DNA of 64,000 nt from Arthrobacter wenxiniae (GCF_013376105.1 NZ_JAAMFM010000015.1:29237-93236); one strand, 5' to 3'. Numbered from the stretch's first letter, positions 1 to 8,381 are shown. Numbers and translations are program-made. Notes: generated from the letters alone by a model not told the origin.

Positions 1-109
1 CGCTGAGCACGCGGGGGGAAATGTCCGCCAGGTCCGCCGTCTCGACCTGGGTCAGGTCCAGGGCGTGCCGCCGGGCGCGGAGCGCCGCGCCGATCTGGGC
101 TGCATCCAT
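1..109 (-). CDS. XRE/HipB-like DNA-binding protein, N-terminal fragment
   Basis: The gene starts with ATG at 109 and runs leftwards off the window, so only about 36 residues are visible. They begin MDAAQIGAALRARRHALDLT and continue with a Q-V-E-T-A-D-L-A-D-I-S run. This is the usual first half of a lambda-repressor-like helix-turn-helix of the XRE/HipB class: a Leu-x-x-x-R-x-x-x-x-L-T-Q helix, then the second helix. HipB-type regulators usually precede a HipA-type kinase gene, which would lie outside the window. It could be any small XRE regulator. Confidence 0.6.
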   Translation of the reverse strand, partial: MDAAQIGAALRARRHALDLTQVETADLADISPRVLS

Positions 110-353
110 GGGGTGCGCTTCCTTCCGGGCCGGTGAGGCAGGGCCGTTGCCAGTGCCGGCCGGGACTTGCATGCCGTGCGCATGTGGCGGGCCCCGGCAG
201 CCCAAATTCCACCTCTTGCTTACATCCTAGGACCTGCTCCGTGAAATTCTGCGTGATCCTGCCGAAACGGGATGCTGTCCGGCGCGAGCTGTCGCCGGAA
301 CGTCGCCTTGCCTGTGCGAAACGCGGTCAATCCGTGCCGGTTTCCCTGAGCAA

Positions 354-414
354 GGGGCGGACTCGCGAGGAAGGGGAGGGCCTGCACCTGCCTCGCGAGT
401 CCGCCCCTGCCTCG
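354..414. repeat. Hairpin repeat family 1, copy L (downstream of DUF559 gene 1)
   Basis: A 61-bp unit matches 1513-1573 at 57 of 61 positions in the same orientation. It contains a perfect 17-bp inverted repeat (354-370 with 391-407, arm GGGGCGGACTCGCGAGG) around a 20-nt loop. It begins 5 bp after the stop of the neighbouring DUF559 gene. There is no T-run, so it is not a standard terminator. With its partner copy it brackets the gene. Confidence 0.85.
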
Positions 415-419
415 ATGGT

Positions 420-1388
420 TTAAGCCACGGCGGAGGCCTCGGAGGCGGTGAGGGCGGCCAGAATCCGTGCCTTCACGCTCCCGGGGCTTGACAGGTCCTT
501 CCACTCGAGGCGAACGAACCGCCACCCGGCCTCCATGAGCCGCTTCTCCCGTTTCCGCTCCGCGAGCAGGACCTGCGGGGTGGGGCCGAAGTCAAAATAT
601 TTCGTGTCGCCGTCAAACTCCACGATGACCTTTCGGTCCCGCCAGGCAAAGTCGGGGCGGTAGAGGTGCCCGTCCACCCACAGTTCAAGCTGAAGTTCGG
701 GCTGCGGGATGTCCATGTCCACAATGATCAGGCGGGTCCGTGATTCTCCCGGCGACTCGCTTCTGCCGTCGAGCGCCTGGAGGACCCGCGCTGCCCGCCG
801 CACTCCGCGGCGGCCGGGGAAGGCAGCGACCATGGCCCACATGACCTCGATCCGGGCGCCCCGGTGCAAGGCGCTGTCGCCGATGACGACGGCCTCGGCA
901 AACCTGCCCGTGCGGGCGCAGTCCACAACTGTGCGTTCGAGCGTGGTGGCCGTGACGTTCCGGCCGTCGCGCAAAGGCAAGGAACAGAGGTCGGATGCCG
1001 CCAGCCTGTCGTGATGCGAGACCACATCCTTCGGGGTGCCTGTTCCGGAGGTGGCGGAGATGGACGAGACATGCACCTTGGGCCCGCAGTTCCAGATGAA
1101 CAGGCCGTGGAGCCGTGCTGCGCTGAAATATGAATAACGCGGGCTGCCCGGCGCTGTCACAATGTGCGCCAACAGCCTCAGTTTGTCCCGTTCCCATGGT
1201 TTTTGGATCTGCCACACTTCGGCCAGCACATAGGCTCCCCGTCGCAGGCGGTAGACGTTCCCCTGTTTCAGGGCGGCGGCCAGGACACGGTCGCCAACGC
1301 CGGCCCCGGCAAGCTGGGCGGTTGTTGCCACCGGAGTCCCGGCCGGCCACGCGGTGTTCATCCGTTCCTGCAGCGTCCGTTGTCCCAT
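420..1388 (-). CDS. DUF559 / AbiEi-antitoxin-like protein, copy 1
   Basis: This 322-residue protein has two parts. Residues about 18-57 form a winged-helix-like segment (VATTAQLAGAGVGDRV, then VYRLRRGAYV), as in the N-terminal domain of AbiEi-type antitoxins. The C-terminal part from about residue 242 is DUF559, with a Vsr/PD-(D/E)xK-like core: YRPDF, VIVEFDGD and a terminal WRFVRLEWKDL. The middle holds TTLERTVVDCARTG and SPGESRTR. The start is ATG 1388, by colinearity with the paralogue at 57287 (same length, about two-thirds identical by eye). A sequence identical to the consensus DnaA box (TTATCCACA) lies 51 nt upstream. The gene sits between two copies of a 61-bp hairpin repeat. Nuclease activity is only inferred from the fold, and no toxin partner is adjacent. 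Confidence 0.85.
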   Translation of the reverse strand: MGQRTLQERMNTAWPAGTPVATTAQLAGAGVGDRVLAAALKQGNVYRLRRGAYVLAEVWQIQKPWERDKLRLLAHIVTAPGSPRYSYFSAARLHGLFIWNCGPKVHVSSISATSGTGTPKDVVSHHDRLAASDLCSLPLRDGRNVTATTLERTVVDCARTGRFAEAVVIGDSALHRGARIEVMWAMVAAFPGRRGVRRAARVLQALDGRSESPGESRTRLIIVDMDIPQPELQLELWVDGHLYRPDFAWRDRKVIVEFDGDTKYFDFGPTPQVLLAERKREKRLMEAGWRFVRLEWKDLSSPGSVKARILAALTASEASAVA

Positions 1389-1439
1389 GCACCGAGTCTT
1401 GCCTCCGTCGGCAGGACCGGCAAGGCGATGTTTCGGGAT

Positions 1440-1448
1440 TGTGGATAA
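1440..1448 (-). promoter_or_regulatory. DnaA-box sequence upstream of DUF559 gene 1
   Basis: TTATCCACA on the minus strand is separated from the ATG at 1388 by exactly 51 nt. The second DUF559 gene has the same 9-mer at the same distance. Between box and start both genes share a CGCCTTG at the same offset and a nearly identical GGCAAGACTCG just before ATG. It may bind DnaA or be a promoter or operator element specific to this gene family. The sequence does not decide. Confidence 0.7.
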
Positions 1449-1512
1449 CCCGGCCGGCACGGTCCGGGCAAGGCAAAATCAGGTCAAAGGTTGCCAGAGT
1501 TCCGGCGAGGAA

Positions 1513-1573
1513 GCGCCGGACTCGCGAGGCAGGGGAGGGCCTGCACCTGCCTCGCGCGTCCGCCCCTGCCTCG
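1513..1573. repeat. Hairpin repeat family 1, copy R (upstream of DUF559 gene 1)
   Basis: This is the direct-repeat partner of 354-414, with 4 mismatches in 61 bp. The inverted arms 1518-1533 and 1546-1561 pair over 16 bp with one mismatch. It ends 124 bp upstream of the DUF559 start. Its right part continues into 19-bp tandem units. Confidence 0.85.
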
Positions 1574-1606
1574 CGCGTGCGCCCCTGTCTCGCCGGCCGT
1601 GCCCCT
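1551..1606. repeat. 19-bp tandem repeat, three degenerate units
   Basis: Units at 1551-1569, 1570-1588 and 1589-1606 follow CTCGCGCGTSCGCCCCTGY, the third being degenerate and 18 bp long. The array overlaps the right side of the hairpin repeat and runs into the stop codon of kynureninase. A 19-bp period also occurs beside the second DUF559 gene. Confidence 0.7.
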
Positions 1607-2882
1607 ACGTGACCTGCAGCCGCTCCCGGAACTGGGGCGCGTCCCACAGCCGGTTGTCGAGGATGTCAAAAAGGGCGTCCACGGCGTCCCAAACATCGGC
1701 GTAGCCCAGGTACAGCGGCGTGACGCCGAAGCGGAGGACCTGGGGTTCGCGGTAGTCGCCAATGACGCCGCGGCTGATGAGCGCCTGCATGATGGCGTAG
1801 CCATCCGGATGCGCGTAGCTGACGTGGCTGCCGCGCCGGGCGCGGTCCAGGGGCGTGACCAGCTCCAGCGGATGTGACCCGCGCCTGGCCTGCACCAACG
1901 AAATGAACAGGTCGGTCAGCGCCAGCGACTTCTCCCGCACCGCGCCCATGTCCGCCGCCAGGCTCACATCGAGCCCGCACTCCACCAGCGCCATGGACAC
2001 CACCGGCTGCGTTCCGCACAGGAAGCGGCCGATCCCCGCCACCGGCTCGTAGGAGTCCTCCATCGCAAACGGCCGGGCATGCCCCCACCAGCCGGAGAGC
2101 GGCTGCCAAAAACGGTCCTGGTGGCGGGCGTTGACCCAGATGAACGCGGGGGAGCCGGGGCCGCCGTTGAGGTACTTGTACGTGCAGCCCACAGCAAAGT
2201 CCGCCCCGGCCGCGCGCAGGTCCACCGGAACGGCACCGGCCGCATGGGCGAGGTCCCAGACCACCAGGGCGCCGGCGTCGTGCACCAGGGAGGTGGTGGA
2301 CGCCATGTCCCACATGGCCCCCGTGCGGTAGTTGACGTGGGACAGTGCGACGACGGCCACGTCGCCCCCCAGCGCGGCCTCCAGCGGCTGGCCCTCGTCA
2401 ATGAGGCGCACCGTGTAGCCCCGGCCCAGGAAGTCGGCGATGCCCTCGGCCATGTAGATGTCGGTGGGGAAGTTGTCGCGCTCGGTCACGATGACCTTCC
2501 GTGCCGGGTCCTGTGCCTGCTGGATGCGCAGCGCCGCGGCCAGCGACTTGAACAGGTTCAGCGAGGTGGTGTCAGTGACCACCACCTCGCCGGGCCCGGC
2601 GCCGATCAGCGTCGCCAGCTTGTCGCCCAGGCGTCCGGGGAGCTCAAACCAGCCGGCCGTGTTCCAGCTGCGGATCAGCCCCGTGCCCCATTCCTGTTCA
2701 ATCACGCGCGCGGCCACGCCCGGCGACGTCCGCGGCCGGGCCCCGAGCGAGTTGCCGTCGAGGTAGATGACGCCGTCCGGCAGCAGGAAGTCATCGCGGA
2801 AGCGGCGCAGGGGATCGGCGGCGTCGGCGGCCACGCAGGCTTCCCTGGTGGCGGGCGGTGCGGGCTGCGGTGCTGTGTCCAT
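1605..2882 (-). CDS. kynU: Kynureninase
   Basis: This 425-residue PLP-dependent fold-type I enzyme hydrolyses L-kynurenine to anthranilate and alanine in tryptophan catabolism. Family features are the early IYLDGNSLG, the TTSLNLFK segment, WDLAHAAGA, and the PLP-lysine region [11 protein letters not shown] followed by AFIWV. ATG 2882 was chosen over an upstream ATG because GGCAAGGACG lies just before it and homologues begin near here. No kynurenine formamidase or tryptophan dioxygenase gene is adjacent. The MFS permease that diverges from it may be functionally linked, which is inference from position. Confidence 0.9.
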   Translation of the reverse strand: MDTAPQPAPPATREACVAADAADPLRRFRDDFLLPDGVIYLDGNSLGARPRTSPGVAARVIEQEWGTGLIRSWNTAGWFELPGRLGDKLATLIGAGPGEVVVTDTTSLNLFKSLAAALRIQQAQDPARKVIVTERDNFPTDIYMAEGIADFLGRGYTVRLIDEGQPLEAALGGDVAVVALSHVNYRTGAMWDMASTTSLVHDAGALVVWDLAHAAGAVPVDLRAAGADFAVGCTYKYLNGGPGSPAFIWVNARHQDRFWQPLSGWWGHARPFAMEDSYEPVAGIGRFLCGTQPVVSMALVECGLDVSLAADMGAVREKSLALTDLFISLVQARRGSHPLELVTPLDRARRGSHVSYAHPDGYAIMQALISRGVIGDYREPQVLRFGVTPLYLGYADVWDAVDALFDILDNRLWDAPQFRERLQVT

Positions 2883-2990
2883 GGGGGGCGTCCTTGCCGG
2901 GGTTGGTGGGCGGCCGCGGCCGGCCGGGAAGGAAAATCGGCCGCGCGGGGTGGCGGCCACGTCCCAATCTATGGCGGGGCCCATGGCTGG

Positions 2991-3074
2991 TCAAGGACGC
3001 TGGTCAAGGGCGCCGGTCAAGGGCGCTGGTCAAGGGCGCCGGTCAAGGGCGCCGGTCAAGGACGCGCGCCAAGG
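2991..3074. repeat. 13-bp tandem repeat between kynU and MFS gene
   Basis: The core TCAAGG (CCAAGG in the last unit) recurs at 2991, 3004, 3017, 3030, 3043, 3056 and 3069, an exact 13-bp period over seven units with consensus GGTCAAGGGCGCC. It fills the intergenic region just upstream of both divergent genes, so it could carry regulator half-sites or be a simple unstable repeat. Confidence 0.9.
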
Positions 3075-3117
3075 ACGCCGGTGCGGGTATGGCCGACGCA
3101 TTGACTACCCTTGGCAG

Positions 3118-4431
3118 GTGAGCAATTTTGTCGTGAAGAGGCCGTGGACCGGCCGCATTGGGGCCCTGCTGGGGATCATGGTCATGGCCGTGAGCCTGCG
3201 GGCGGCCGTCTCCGTGGTGCCTCCCCTGCTGGGCGAGCTGCGCTCCGAGCTGGGCTTCGACGCCGCCACGATCGGTCTGCTGGCCATGCTCCCGCCGCTC
3301 ATTTTCGCCGTATTCGGGCTGCTGACGCCGGCGCTGATCTGCCGATTTGGCCTCGAAAAGGTGCTGGTTGCCGCAGTCGGGCTCGCCGTCGTGGGGCAGC
3401 TGGTGCGGGCCGGGAGCGGGCACGTGTGGCCGTTCCTGGGGTGGTCGGCCGTGGTCATGGCCGGCTACGGGATCGGCAACGTGGTGCTGCCGCCGCTGGT
3501 GAAAAAGTACTTCCCGGACCGGGTGGGCGTGGTGACGGCCGGCTATGTGACGCTGCTGGCCGTGGGCACGGCAGCGAGCCCGCAGCTGGCGGTCCCGGTG
3601 GCCGGTCTGACCGGCTGGCGCGTGTCCATCGGCCTGTGGGCCTCGGTCAGCTTCCTGGTGCTGCTGCCGTGGGCCGTCCAGGCCCTGCGCGACCGGCGGG
3701 TGCGCCGGGCCGCCGCTGATGCCGCCGCGGACGACGCCGGCCGCGCACCCGGCGCTGCCGTCCCCGGTTCCGCCGGGGCCGGGAGCCGGGGCGCCGCACC
3801 TGCCGCCGCGCCCCGGCTGGTGCCGTGGCGCTCGCCGGTGGCCTGGGGGCTGGCCATCTTCCTGGCCGGCAACTCGGCGCAGACCTACGTCTACTTCACC
3901 TGGCTGCCGCCGTACCTGACCGGCCACGGACTTGACCCGGCCACGGCCGGGTCGGCGCTGGCCTATTTCGCCATTTTGGGCCTGCCCGTCAGCCTGCTGG
4001 TGCCGCTGTGGGTGCCGCGCATGAAAAACCCGATCGTCGCGATTTCGCTCTTCGCCCTCTTCTGGACGATCGGGCACCTGGGCCTCTACTTCTCGCCGAT
4101 GGACGGCACCTGGCTGTGGGCGACGTCCGCCGGGCTGGGCCAGGGCACCTTCGCCACGGCGCTGCTGATGGTGAACCTGCGCTCGCGGACCACGCACGGG
4201 TCCGCGGTGCTGTCCGGATTCAGCCAGGGCGTGGGCTACGCCGGGGCAGGCATCGCCCCCCTGTTCTTTGGCACCATCCACGACGCCACCGGATCCTGGA
4301 CCTGGTCCTTCGCCACACTGGGCGTGTGCCTGGCGGTCATGATGACGGGCGCCGTCATGATCAACCCCAAGCGCTACATTGAGGAGTCCGCCGCGGCGCC
4401 CGTCCCCGACGCCCTGCCCCGCAGCACCTGA
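3118..4431 (+). CDS. MFS transporter, CynX/NimT-like
   Basis: A 437-residue membrane protein with about 12 hydrophobic segments. The first membrane segment carries SLRAAVSVVPPLL, a pattern typical of the CynX/NimT (cyanate/nitroimidazole permease) branch of the major facilitator superfamily. A charged, Ala/Pro-rich loop near the middle separates the two six-helix halves. GTG 3118 is preceded by TACCCT (3106-3111) with a 6-nt gap and no ribosome-binding site, as expected for a leaderless transcript. The substrate is unknown. Divergence from kynU hints at a tryptophan-derived acid or amine. Confidence 0.8.
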   Translation: MSNFVVKRPWTGRIGALLGIMVMAVSLRAAVSVVPPLLGELRSELGFDAATIGLLAMLPPLIFAVFGLLTPALICRFGLEKVLVAAVGLAVVGQLVRAGSGHVWPFLGWSAVVMAGYGIGNVVLPPLVKKYFPDRVGVVTAGYVTLLAVGTAASPQLAVPVAGLTGWRVSIGLWASVSFLVLLPWAVQALRDRRVRRAAADAAADDAGRAPGAAVPGSAGAGSRGAAPAAAPRLVPWRSPVAWGLAIFLAGNSAQTYVYFTWLPPYLTGHGLDPATAGSALAYFAILGLPVSLLVPLWVPRMKNPIVAISLFALFWTIGHLGLYFSPMDGTWLWATSAGLGQGTFATALLMVNLRSRTTHGSAVLSGFSQGVGYAGAGIAPLFFGTIHDATGSWTWSFATLGVCLAVMMTGAVMINPKRYIEESAAAPVPDALPRST

Positions 4432-4481
4432 CTCACAGCTGCCGGGGTGCGGGGGATGACTGATGCGGCGGTGCCGTCCGG

Positions 4482-5264
4482 CTAGCGCAGGCGGCGCTGT
4501 CGGTGCACCGGAAAGTGCCGGCGGACCTCCGCCATGGAATCCGGGGAAACGTCCGCGGTGAGGACGCCCGGGTCGAGACCGAGCTCCGCCACCACCTCGC
4601 CCATGGGGCCGGCCAGCAGCGAATTGCCCACCGACACAGGCGGAGCCTGGCTCACGCCCGCAACGTAGAGGCTGTTTTCAATGGCGCGGGCGGCCAGCAG
4701 GGTGCGCCACTGGTTCGTCTTCAGCTCCCCCGGCACCCAGGACGAGCAGGCCAGCAGGACCTGGGATCCGGCGTCGGACAGGGCCTGTGCCTGTTCCGGG
4801 AACCGGAGGTCGTAGCAGGTCAGCAGGCCAAAACGCAGGCCTCCCACGTCGAAGGTGACCGGGTCCGTGGACGGGGCAGGGGCAACAAAGGCGGACTCCT
4901 GGAAGCCCTGCGCATCAAACAGGTGGATCTTGCGGTAGGCGGCCAGCAGCCCGCCGTCGGCGCCAAATGCCGCGAGCGTGTTGTAGGCGCGGGCCGGGTC
5001 CGGGGAGGACTCCACCACGCCGGCGACCAGGGCAACGCGGTGGCGCGCGGCGATCCGGGAGAGTTCGGCGCCCACCTCCCCGTCCAGCGGCTGGGCCGCC
5101 GCCGGGAAGGTCGCGTCGATCTTCTTCTTTTCATAGCTGGCGTATTCGGGGAAGGCCACCAGCGCCGCACCCGCCGCGGCCGCCCGCCCGGCGAACGCGT
5201 CGATGGCGCGCAGGTTTGCGGCGGTGTCGGTGCCGGATGCCAGCTGGCCCAGGGCGATGCGCAC
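4482..5264 (-). CDS. Carbon-nitrogen hydrolase (nitrilase superfamily), omega-amidase-like
   Basis: A 260-residue cytoplasmic amidase-type enzyme. The catalytic triad of the superfamily is visible: Glu in AFPEYASY, Lys in YRKIHLFD and Cys in LLTCYDLRFPE. The LLTCYDLRFPE context resembles omega-amidase and deaminated-glutathione amidase members. The start is GTG 5264, preceded by GGAAAGG. It follows the permease by 35 nt and is probably the third gene of the operon. The substrate is presumably a small amide supplied by the permease. Confidence 0.85.
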   Translation of the reverse strand: MRIALGQLASGTDTAANLRAIDAFAGRAAAAGAALVAFPEYASYEKKKIDATFPAAAQPLDGEVGAELSRIAARHRVALVAGVVESSPDPARAYNTLAAFGADGGLLAAYRKIHLFDAQGFQESAFVAPAPSTDPVTFDVGGLRFGLLTCYDLRFPEQAQALSDAGSQVLLACSSWVPGELKTNQWRTLLAARAIENSLYVAGVSQAPPVSVGNSLLAGPMGEVVAELGLDPGVLTADVSPDSMAEVRRHFPVHRQRRLR

Positions 5265-5299
5265 GTGGGGACCTTTCCGTGGGGGGCGGCTCGATGCGC

Positions 5300-6643
5300 C
5301 TAGACTACCGCTTCTTCCAGGGTGGCCATTTCCGGCGGGGCCTTGCGCAGCCCCTTCGTGATGAACAGCAGCACCACAATGCCCAGGGCCAGCCAGCACA
5401 GGCCCAGCGTGAGGGCGTGGATGTCCAGCTGCGAGAGCAGGTAGCCGCAGATCACCGCGCCGACGGCGGGCACCACGACGTAGCTGACCGGGTTCAGGTG
5501 CCGGCCCGCCCGCCGTGCGCGGACAAAGTGGAAGATCACCGAGACGTTGACCATCGTGAAGGCCGTGAAGGCGCCAAAGTTGATGAACGACGTCGACGTG
5601 GCCACGTCCAGGAAGATGGCGATCAGGCCGATGGTCCCGGCGATCACAATGTTGGCGACGGGCGTGTGGTACTTGGCGTTGAGCCGGCCGAACACGGCCT
5701 TGGGGAGGACTGAGTCGCGGCCCATGGCATACATCAGGCGGGAGGCGCTGGCCTGCGCCGCCAGGCCGGAGGCGAACTGCGCCGCGACCAGGCCGGCCAG
5801 GAACACGGCGCCGAAGAACGTGCCCCCGATCTGCAGGGCGATCTCGCTGGCGGCCGAGGCGGAGTCGGCAAACGCGCCCCCGGGGTGGACAAGCTGCGTG
5901 AAGTAGGCAACCACCACGAAGATGCCGCCGCCGATGAGGGCGATGAGCATGATGGCCCGGGGCATGTTCTTCCTGGGGTCGATGGTCTCCTCCGTCAGGG
6001 TGGTGACGGCGTCGAAGCCGAGGAAGGAGTAGGCGGCAATGGCGGCGCCGGCGCTGATGGTGCCCAGGCTCGTGCCGGCGTTGACGAACGGCGTCGAACT
6101 GGCCAGCCCGCCCGCACCGGAGGCGTGCACGATGTGGCCGATCGAGAGGGCCACGAAGAACACGATAACCAGGATCTGGAACGCCATGAGCACGTAGTTG
6201 GCCTTGTCCGCGACCTTGATGCCCAGGATGTTCAGGAACGTGGTGATGGCGATGAACAGCAGGATCCACACGGCGATGGGGATGCCCGGGAACTGCGCGC
6301 TGAGGAACGAGCCGCCAATGAGCCAGATGACCATGGGCAGGAACAGGTAGTCGAGCAGGATGGCCCAGCCCACCAGGAAGCCGACGCGCGGGTCGATTGA
6401 CTTGCGCACATACGTGTACGCGGAACCGGCCACCGGGTAGGCCACGGACATGCGCCCGTAGCTGTGGGCCGTGAACAGCATGGCCACCATGGCCACGAGG
6501 TAGGCGGACGGGGAGGCCCCGCCGGTGGTTTCGGCGATGATGCCGAAGATGCCCAGCACAATGATGGGCGTCAGGTAGGCCAGCCCGAACAGGACCAGGG
6601 AACGGAGGTTCAGGGTGCGGATCAGGGTTGCTTGCGTTGTCAT
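5300..6643 (-). CDS. APC-family amino acid/polyamine permease
   Basis: A 447-residue integral membrane protein with about 12 predicted transmembrane segments. It belongs to the amino acid-polyamine-organocation superfamily: the first helix has LAYLTPIIVLGIFG, the sixth has SFLGFDAVTTLTEET, then DPRKNMPRAI. ATG 6643 has GAGGAG upstream and overlaps the stop of the preceding hydrolase gene by 4 nt, which implies translational coupling. It is likely the importer for the amide or amine processed by the flanking hydrolases. Confidence 0.88.
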   Translation of the reverse strand: MTTQATLIRTLNLRSLVLFGLAYLTPIIVLGIFGIIAETTGGASPSAYLVAMVAMLFTAHSYGRMSVAYPVAGSAYTYVRKSIDPRVGFLVGWAILLDYLFLPMVIWLIGGSFLSAQFPGIPIAVWILLFIAITTFLNILGIKVADKANYVLMAFQILVIVFFVALSIGHIVHASGAGGLASSTPFVNAGTSLGTISAGAAIAAYSFLGFDAVTTLTEETIDPRKNMPRAIMLIALIGGGIFVVVAYFTQLVHPGGAFADSASAASEIALQIGGTFFGAVFLAGLVAAQFASGLAAQASASRLMYAMGRDSVLPKAVFGRLNAKYHTPVANIVIAGTIGLIAIFLDVATSTSFINFGAFTAFTMVNVSVIFHFVRARRAGRHLNPVSYVVVPAVGAVICGYLLSQLDIHALTLGLCWLALGIVVLLFITKGLRKAPPEMATLEEAVV

Positions 6644-7530
6644 GCGATGCTCCTCGATGAGCGGAGAACGGGGGTCCAGGTGGCCGGGTCGATCCGGCCC
6701 TGGTAGACGGGGAGCTCGATTGCGGGCTCGCCGGGGCGGAACTGGGACCACATGCGGTTCAGGCCGGCCGTTCCGTGGCGGCGGACATGTTCGACGGCGG
6801 ACAGGTCCAGTTGGGCGGTGAGCACGGCGGGTTCCGCCGAGCCGGCCTCGGTGATGACGCGGCCTTCCGGGTCCACGATGATGCTGCGGCCCTGGCCGGT
6901 GGGGCCGGCGCAGTTCACGCTCACCACGAAGACCTGGTTGGTGATGGCGTTGGCCCGGGCCAGGACCAGTTCCTGCTCACGGTCCGGGGTGGTGGTCTTC
7001 ACCACGTTGATGATGACCTCCGCTCCCATCCAGGCCAGCTGCCGGGTGACCTCTGGGAACCACGCGTCGTAGCAGATGTTGAGCCCGGCCCGGCCGAAGC
7101 CGTCCAGGTCCACGGTCACAAATTCGTGCCCGGGATCATATGGCTCAAAGGGCCGCCAAGGGAAGATCTTCCGGTAGAAGCCGGCTATCCCGCCGTCGGG
7201 GGAAAGGACCAGCTGCGTGTTGAACAGCTGCCCATCCTCCCCGCGCTCGCAGATGCTGCCGGGGACCAGCCAGACCCCAAGGTCCTCGGCAATCCTCCGG
7301 AGTCCCCTGACGCGGGGGCCGGTGAGCGGTTCCGCCGAGGCCTGCAGCGCATCGGCGCGCTGCCGGTCCGGTGCGCCGTCGCCAAAGAGGTGGAGTTCGG
7401 GAAACACCACCAGCCTGGCGTCGGGCTGGTGCGCCAGGACGGCGCGGACTTCCCGGGCAAAGCCGGTGAGGGGCTCGCCGATGAGCCGTGGCGGGGCCTG
7501 TGCTGCGATGACGGGCAAGATGCGGGACAT
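6640..7530 (-). CDS. Carbon-nitrogen hydrolase, amidase-like
   Basis: A 296-residue nitrilase-superfamily enzyme. The triad is visible as Glu in LVVFPELHLFGDG, Lys in FYRKIFPWRPFEP and Cys in LNICYDAWFPEV. It is the first gene of a three-gene operon (hydrolase, APC permease, second hydrolase) that diverges from a GntR regulator. ATG 7530 was chosen, with GGAGCG upstream; the more distal in-frame ATG overlaps the operator region. It is only distantly similar to the third gene, so the two hydrolases may act on successive or different amides. Confidence 0.85.
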   Translation of the reverse strand: MSRILPVIAAQAPPRLIGEPLTGFAREVRAVLAHQPDARLVVFPELHLFGDGAPDRQRADALQASAEPLTGPRVRGLRRIAEDLGVWLVPGSICERGEDGQLFNTQLVLSPDGGIAGFYRKIFPWRPFEPYDPGHEFVTVDLDGFGRAGLNICYDAWFPEVTRQLAWMGAEVIINVVKTTTPDREQELVLARANAITNQVFVVSVNCAGPTGQGRSIIVDPEGRVITEAGSAEPAVLTAQLDLSAVEHVRRHGTAGLNRMWSQFRPGEPAIELPVYQGRIDPATWTPVLRSSRSIA

Positions 7531-7572
7531 GTGTGACGCTCCATGCTGGGGGTTGTGACCTGATTCATAATA

Positions 7573-7585
7573 GATCATATTGATC
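7573..7585. promoter_or_regulatory. Palindromic operator candidate, GntR/hydrolase divergent region
   Basis: GATCATATTGATC is a 5-3-5 palindrome lying between the divergent hydrolase operon and the GntR gene. GntR regulators bind short palindromes of this size. No experimental support is implied. Confidence 0.45.
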
Positions 7586-7628
7586 CCTTAAGGAAAGGGG
7601 GTGGGAAAATTCCCCTACAGTGATCTTT

Positions 7629-8381
7629 ATGGGCTTGGATTCAGGAGTGGGCGGGGAGGCCTCGCCGATCGACGGCGCCGCGCTGGCCGGCCTTGACCGG
7701 CGCAGCGCCATGGACGCCGTGCGCCTGCGCATCGGCACCGCCATCTACCTGGGGCTGCTCAAGCCCGGGGAGCGCCTGCCGGACAAGGATGAGGTGGCGC
7801 TGGGCCTGTCGGTCAGCCCCATCACGGCCCGCCGGGCACTGACCAGCCTGGCCGAGGAGGGTGTGGTGGTGCGCCGCCGCGGCCGCAACGGCGGCACTTT
7901 TGTGGCGGATGAACCGCCGCGCGCCGTGCTGGCCGCGCTGGCGGCCCCGCCGGCCGAATTCAGCCGCGTGCACCACCTGGTGGACCGCCGGCTGCTGGCG
8001 GAATGCGCCGTCACGCATTTCGCGGCGTTGAATGTTTCGGCGGAACAGCTTGCGCGGCTGGACGCGTTGACGCAACGGATGGCCGCTGCACAAAGCTGGT
8101 CCAGGTACCACCAGCTGGACGAGGAATTCCACCGCCTGGTGGCCGGAGCTTCCGGACTGGGCGGCGCCGTGGAGGCCTACCTTGAGGTCCTCCTGGAGCT
8201 GTATGAATACTTCATCCCGTACCCCATCGAGAGCCTGCACGCCTCCAACCAGGACCATGTCCAGCTGGTGGCCGCCCTGCGGGACGGGCAGGTAGGGGAT
8301 GCGGTCGAGATCTCCCGGCGCCATGTGGACACGCTCCACCGGACCATGTTCATGGGGCTGGCCGACGGGGCGCCGAAGTAG
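7629..8381 (+). CDS. GntR-family transcriptional regulator (FCD type)
   Basis: A 250-residue regulator. Residues about 25-95 form the GntR winged helix (IGTAIYLGLLKPGERLPD, then SPITARRALTSLAEEGVV and a basic wing). The C-terminal half is an all-helical FCD-like ligand domain with a D-x-x-F-H motif (QLDEEFHRLVAGASG) and a late H-x-x-x-L-H. ATG 7629 lies 7 nt after TACAGT (7616-7621), again fitting a leaderless start. The divergent layout makes it the likely regulator of the hydrolase-permease operon. Confidence 0.85.
   Translation: MGLDSGVGGEASPIDGAALAGLDRRSAMDAVRLRIGTAIYLGLLKPGERLPDKDEVALGLSVSPITARRALTSLAEEGVVVRRRGRNGGTFVADEPPRAVLAALAAPPAEFSRVHHLVDRRLLAECAVTHFAALNVSAEQLARLDALTQRMAAAQSWSRYHQLDEEFHRLVAGASGLGGAVEAYLEVLLELYEYFIPYPIESLHASNQDHVQLVAALRDGQVGDAVEISRRHVDTLHRTMFMGLADGAPK

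Noticed and set aside
420..1388. A type IV (AbiE-type) toxin-antitoxin pair
   Set aside because: Only the antitoxin-like winged helix is shared; no AbiEii-like nucleotidyltransferase gene lies next to either copy.
1440..1448. Replication origin
   Set aside because: A single DnaA-box sequence without a box cluster, AT-rich region or dnaA/dnaN neighbours; its repeat before a paralogous gene argues for a gene-specific site.
2991..3074. Possible CRISPR array
   Set aside because: The 13-bp units follow each other without spacers and no cas genes are present.
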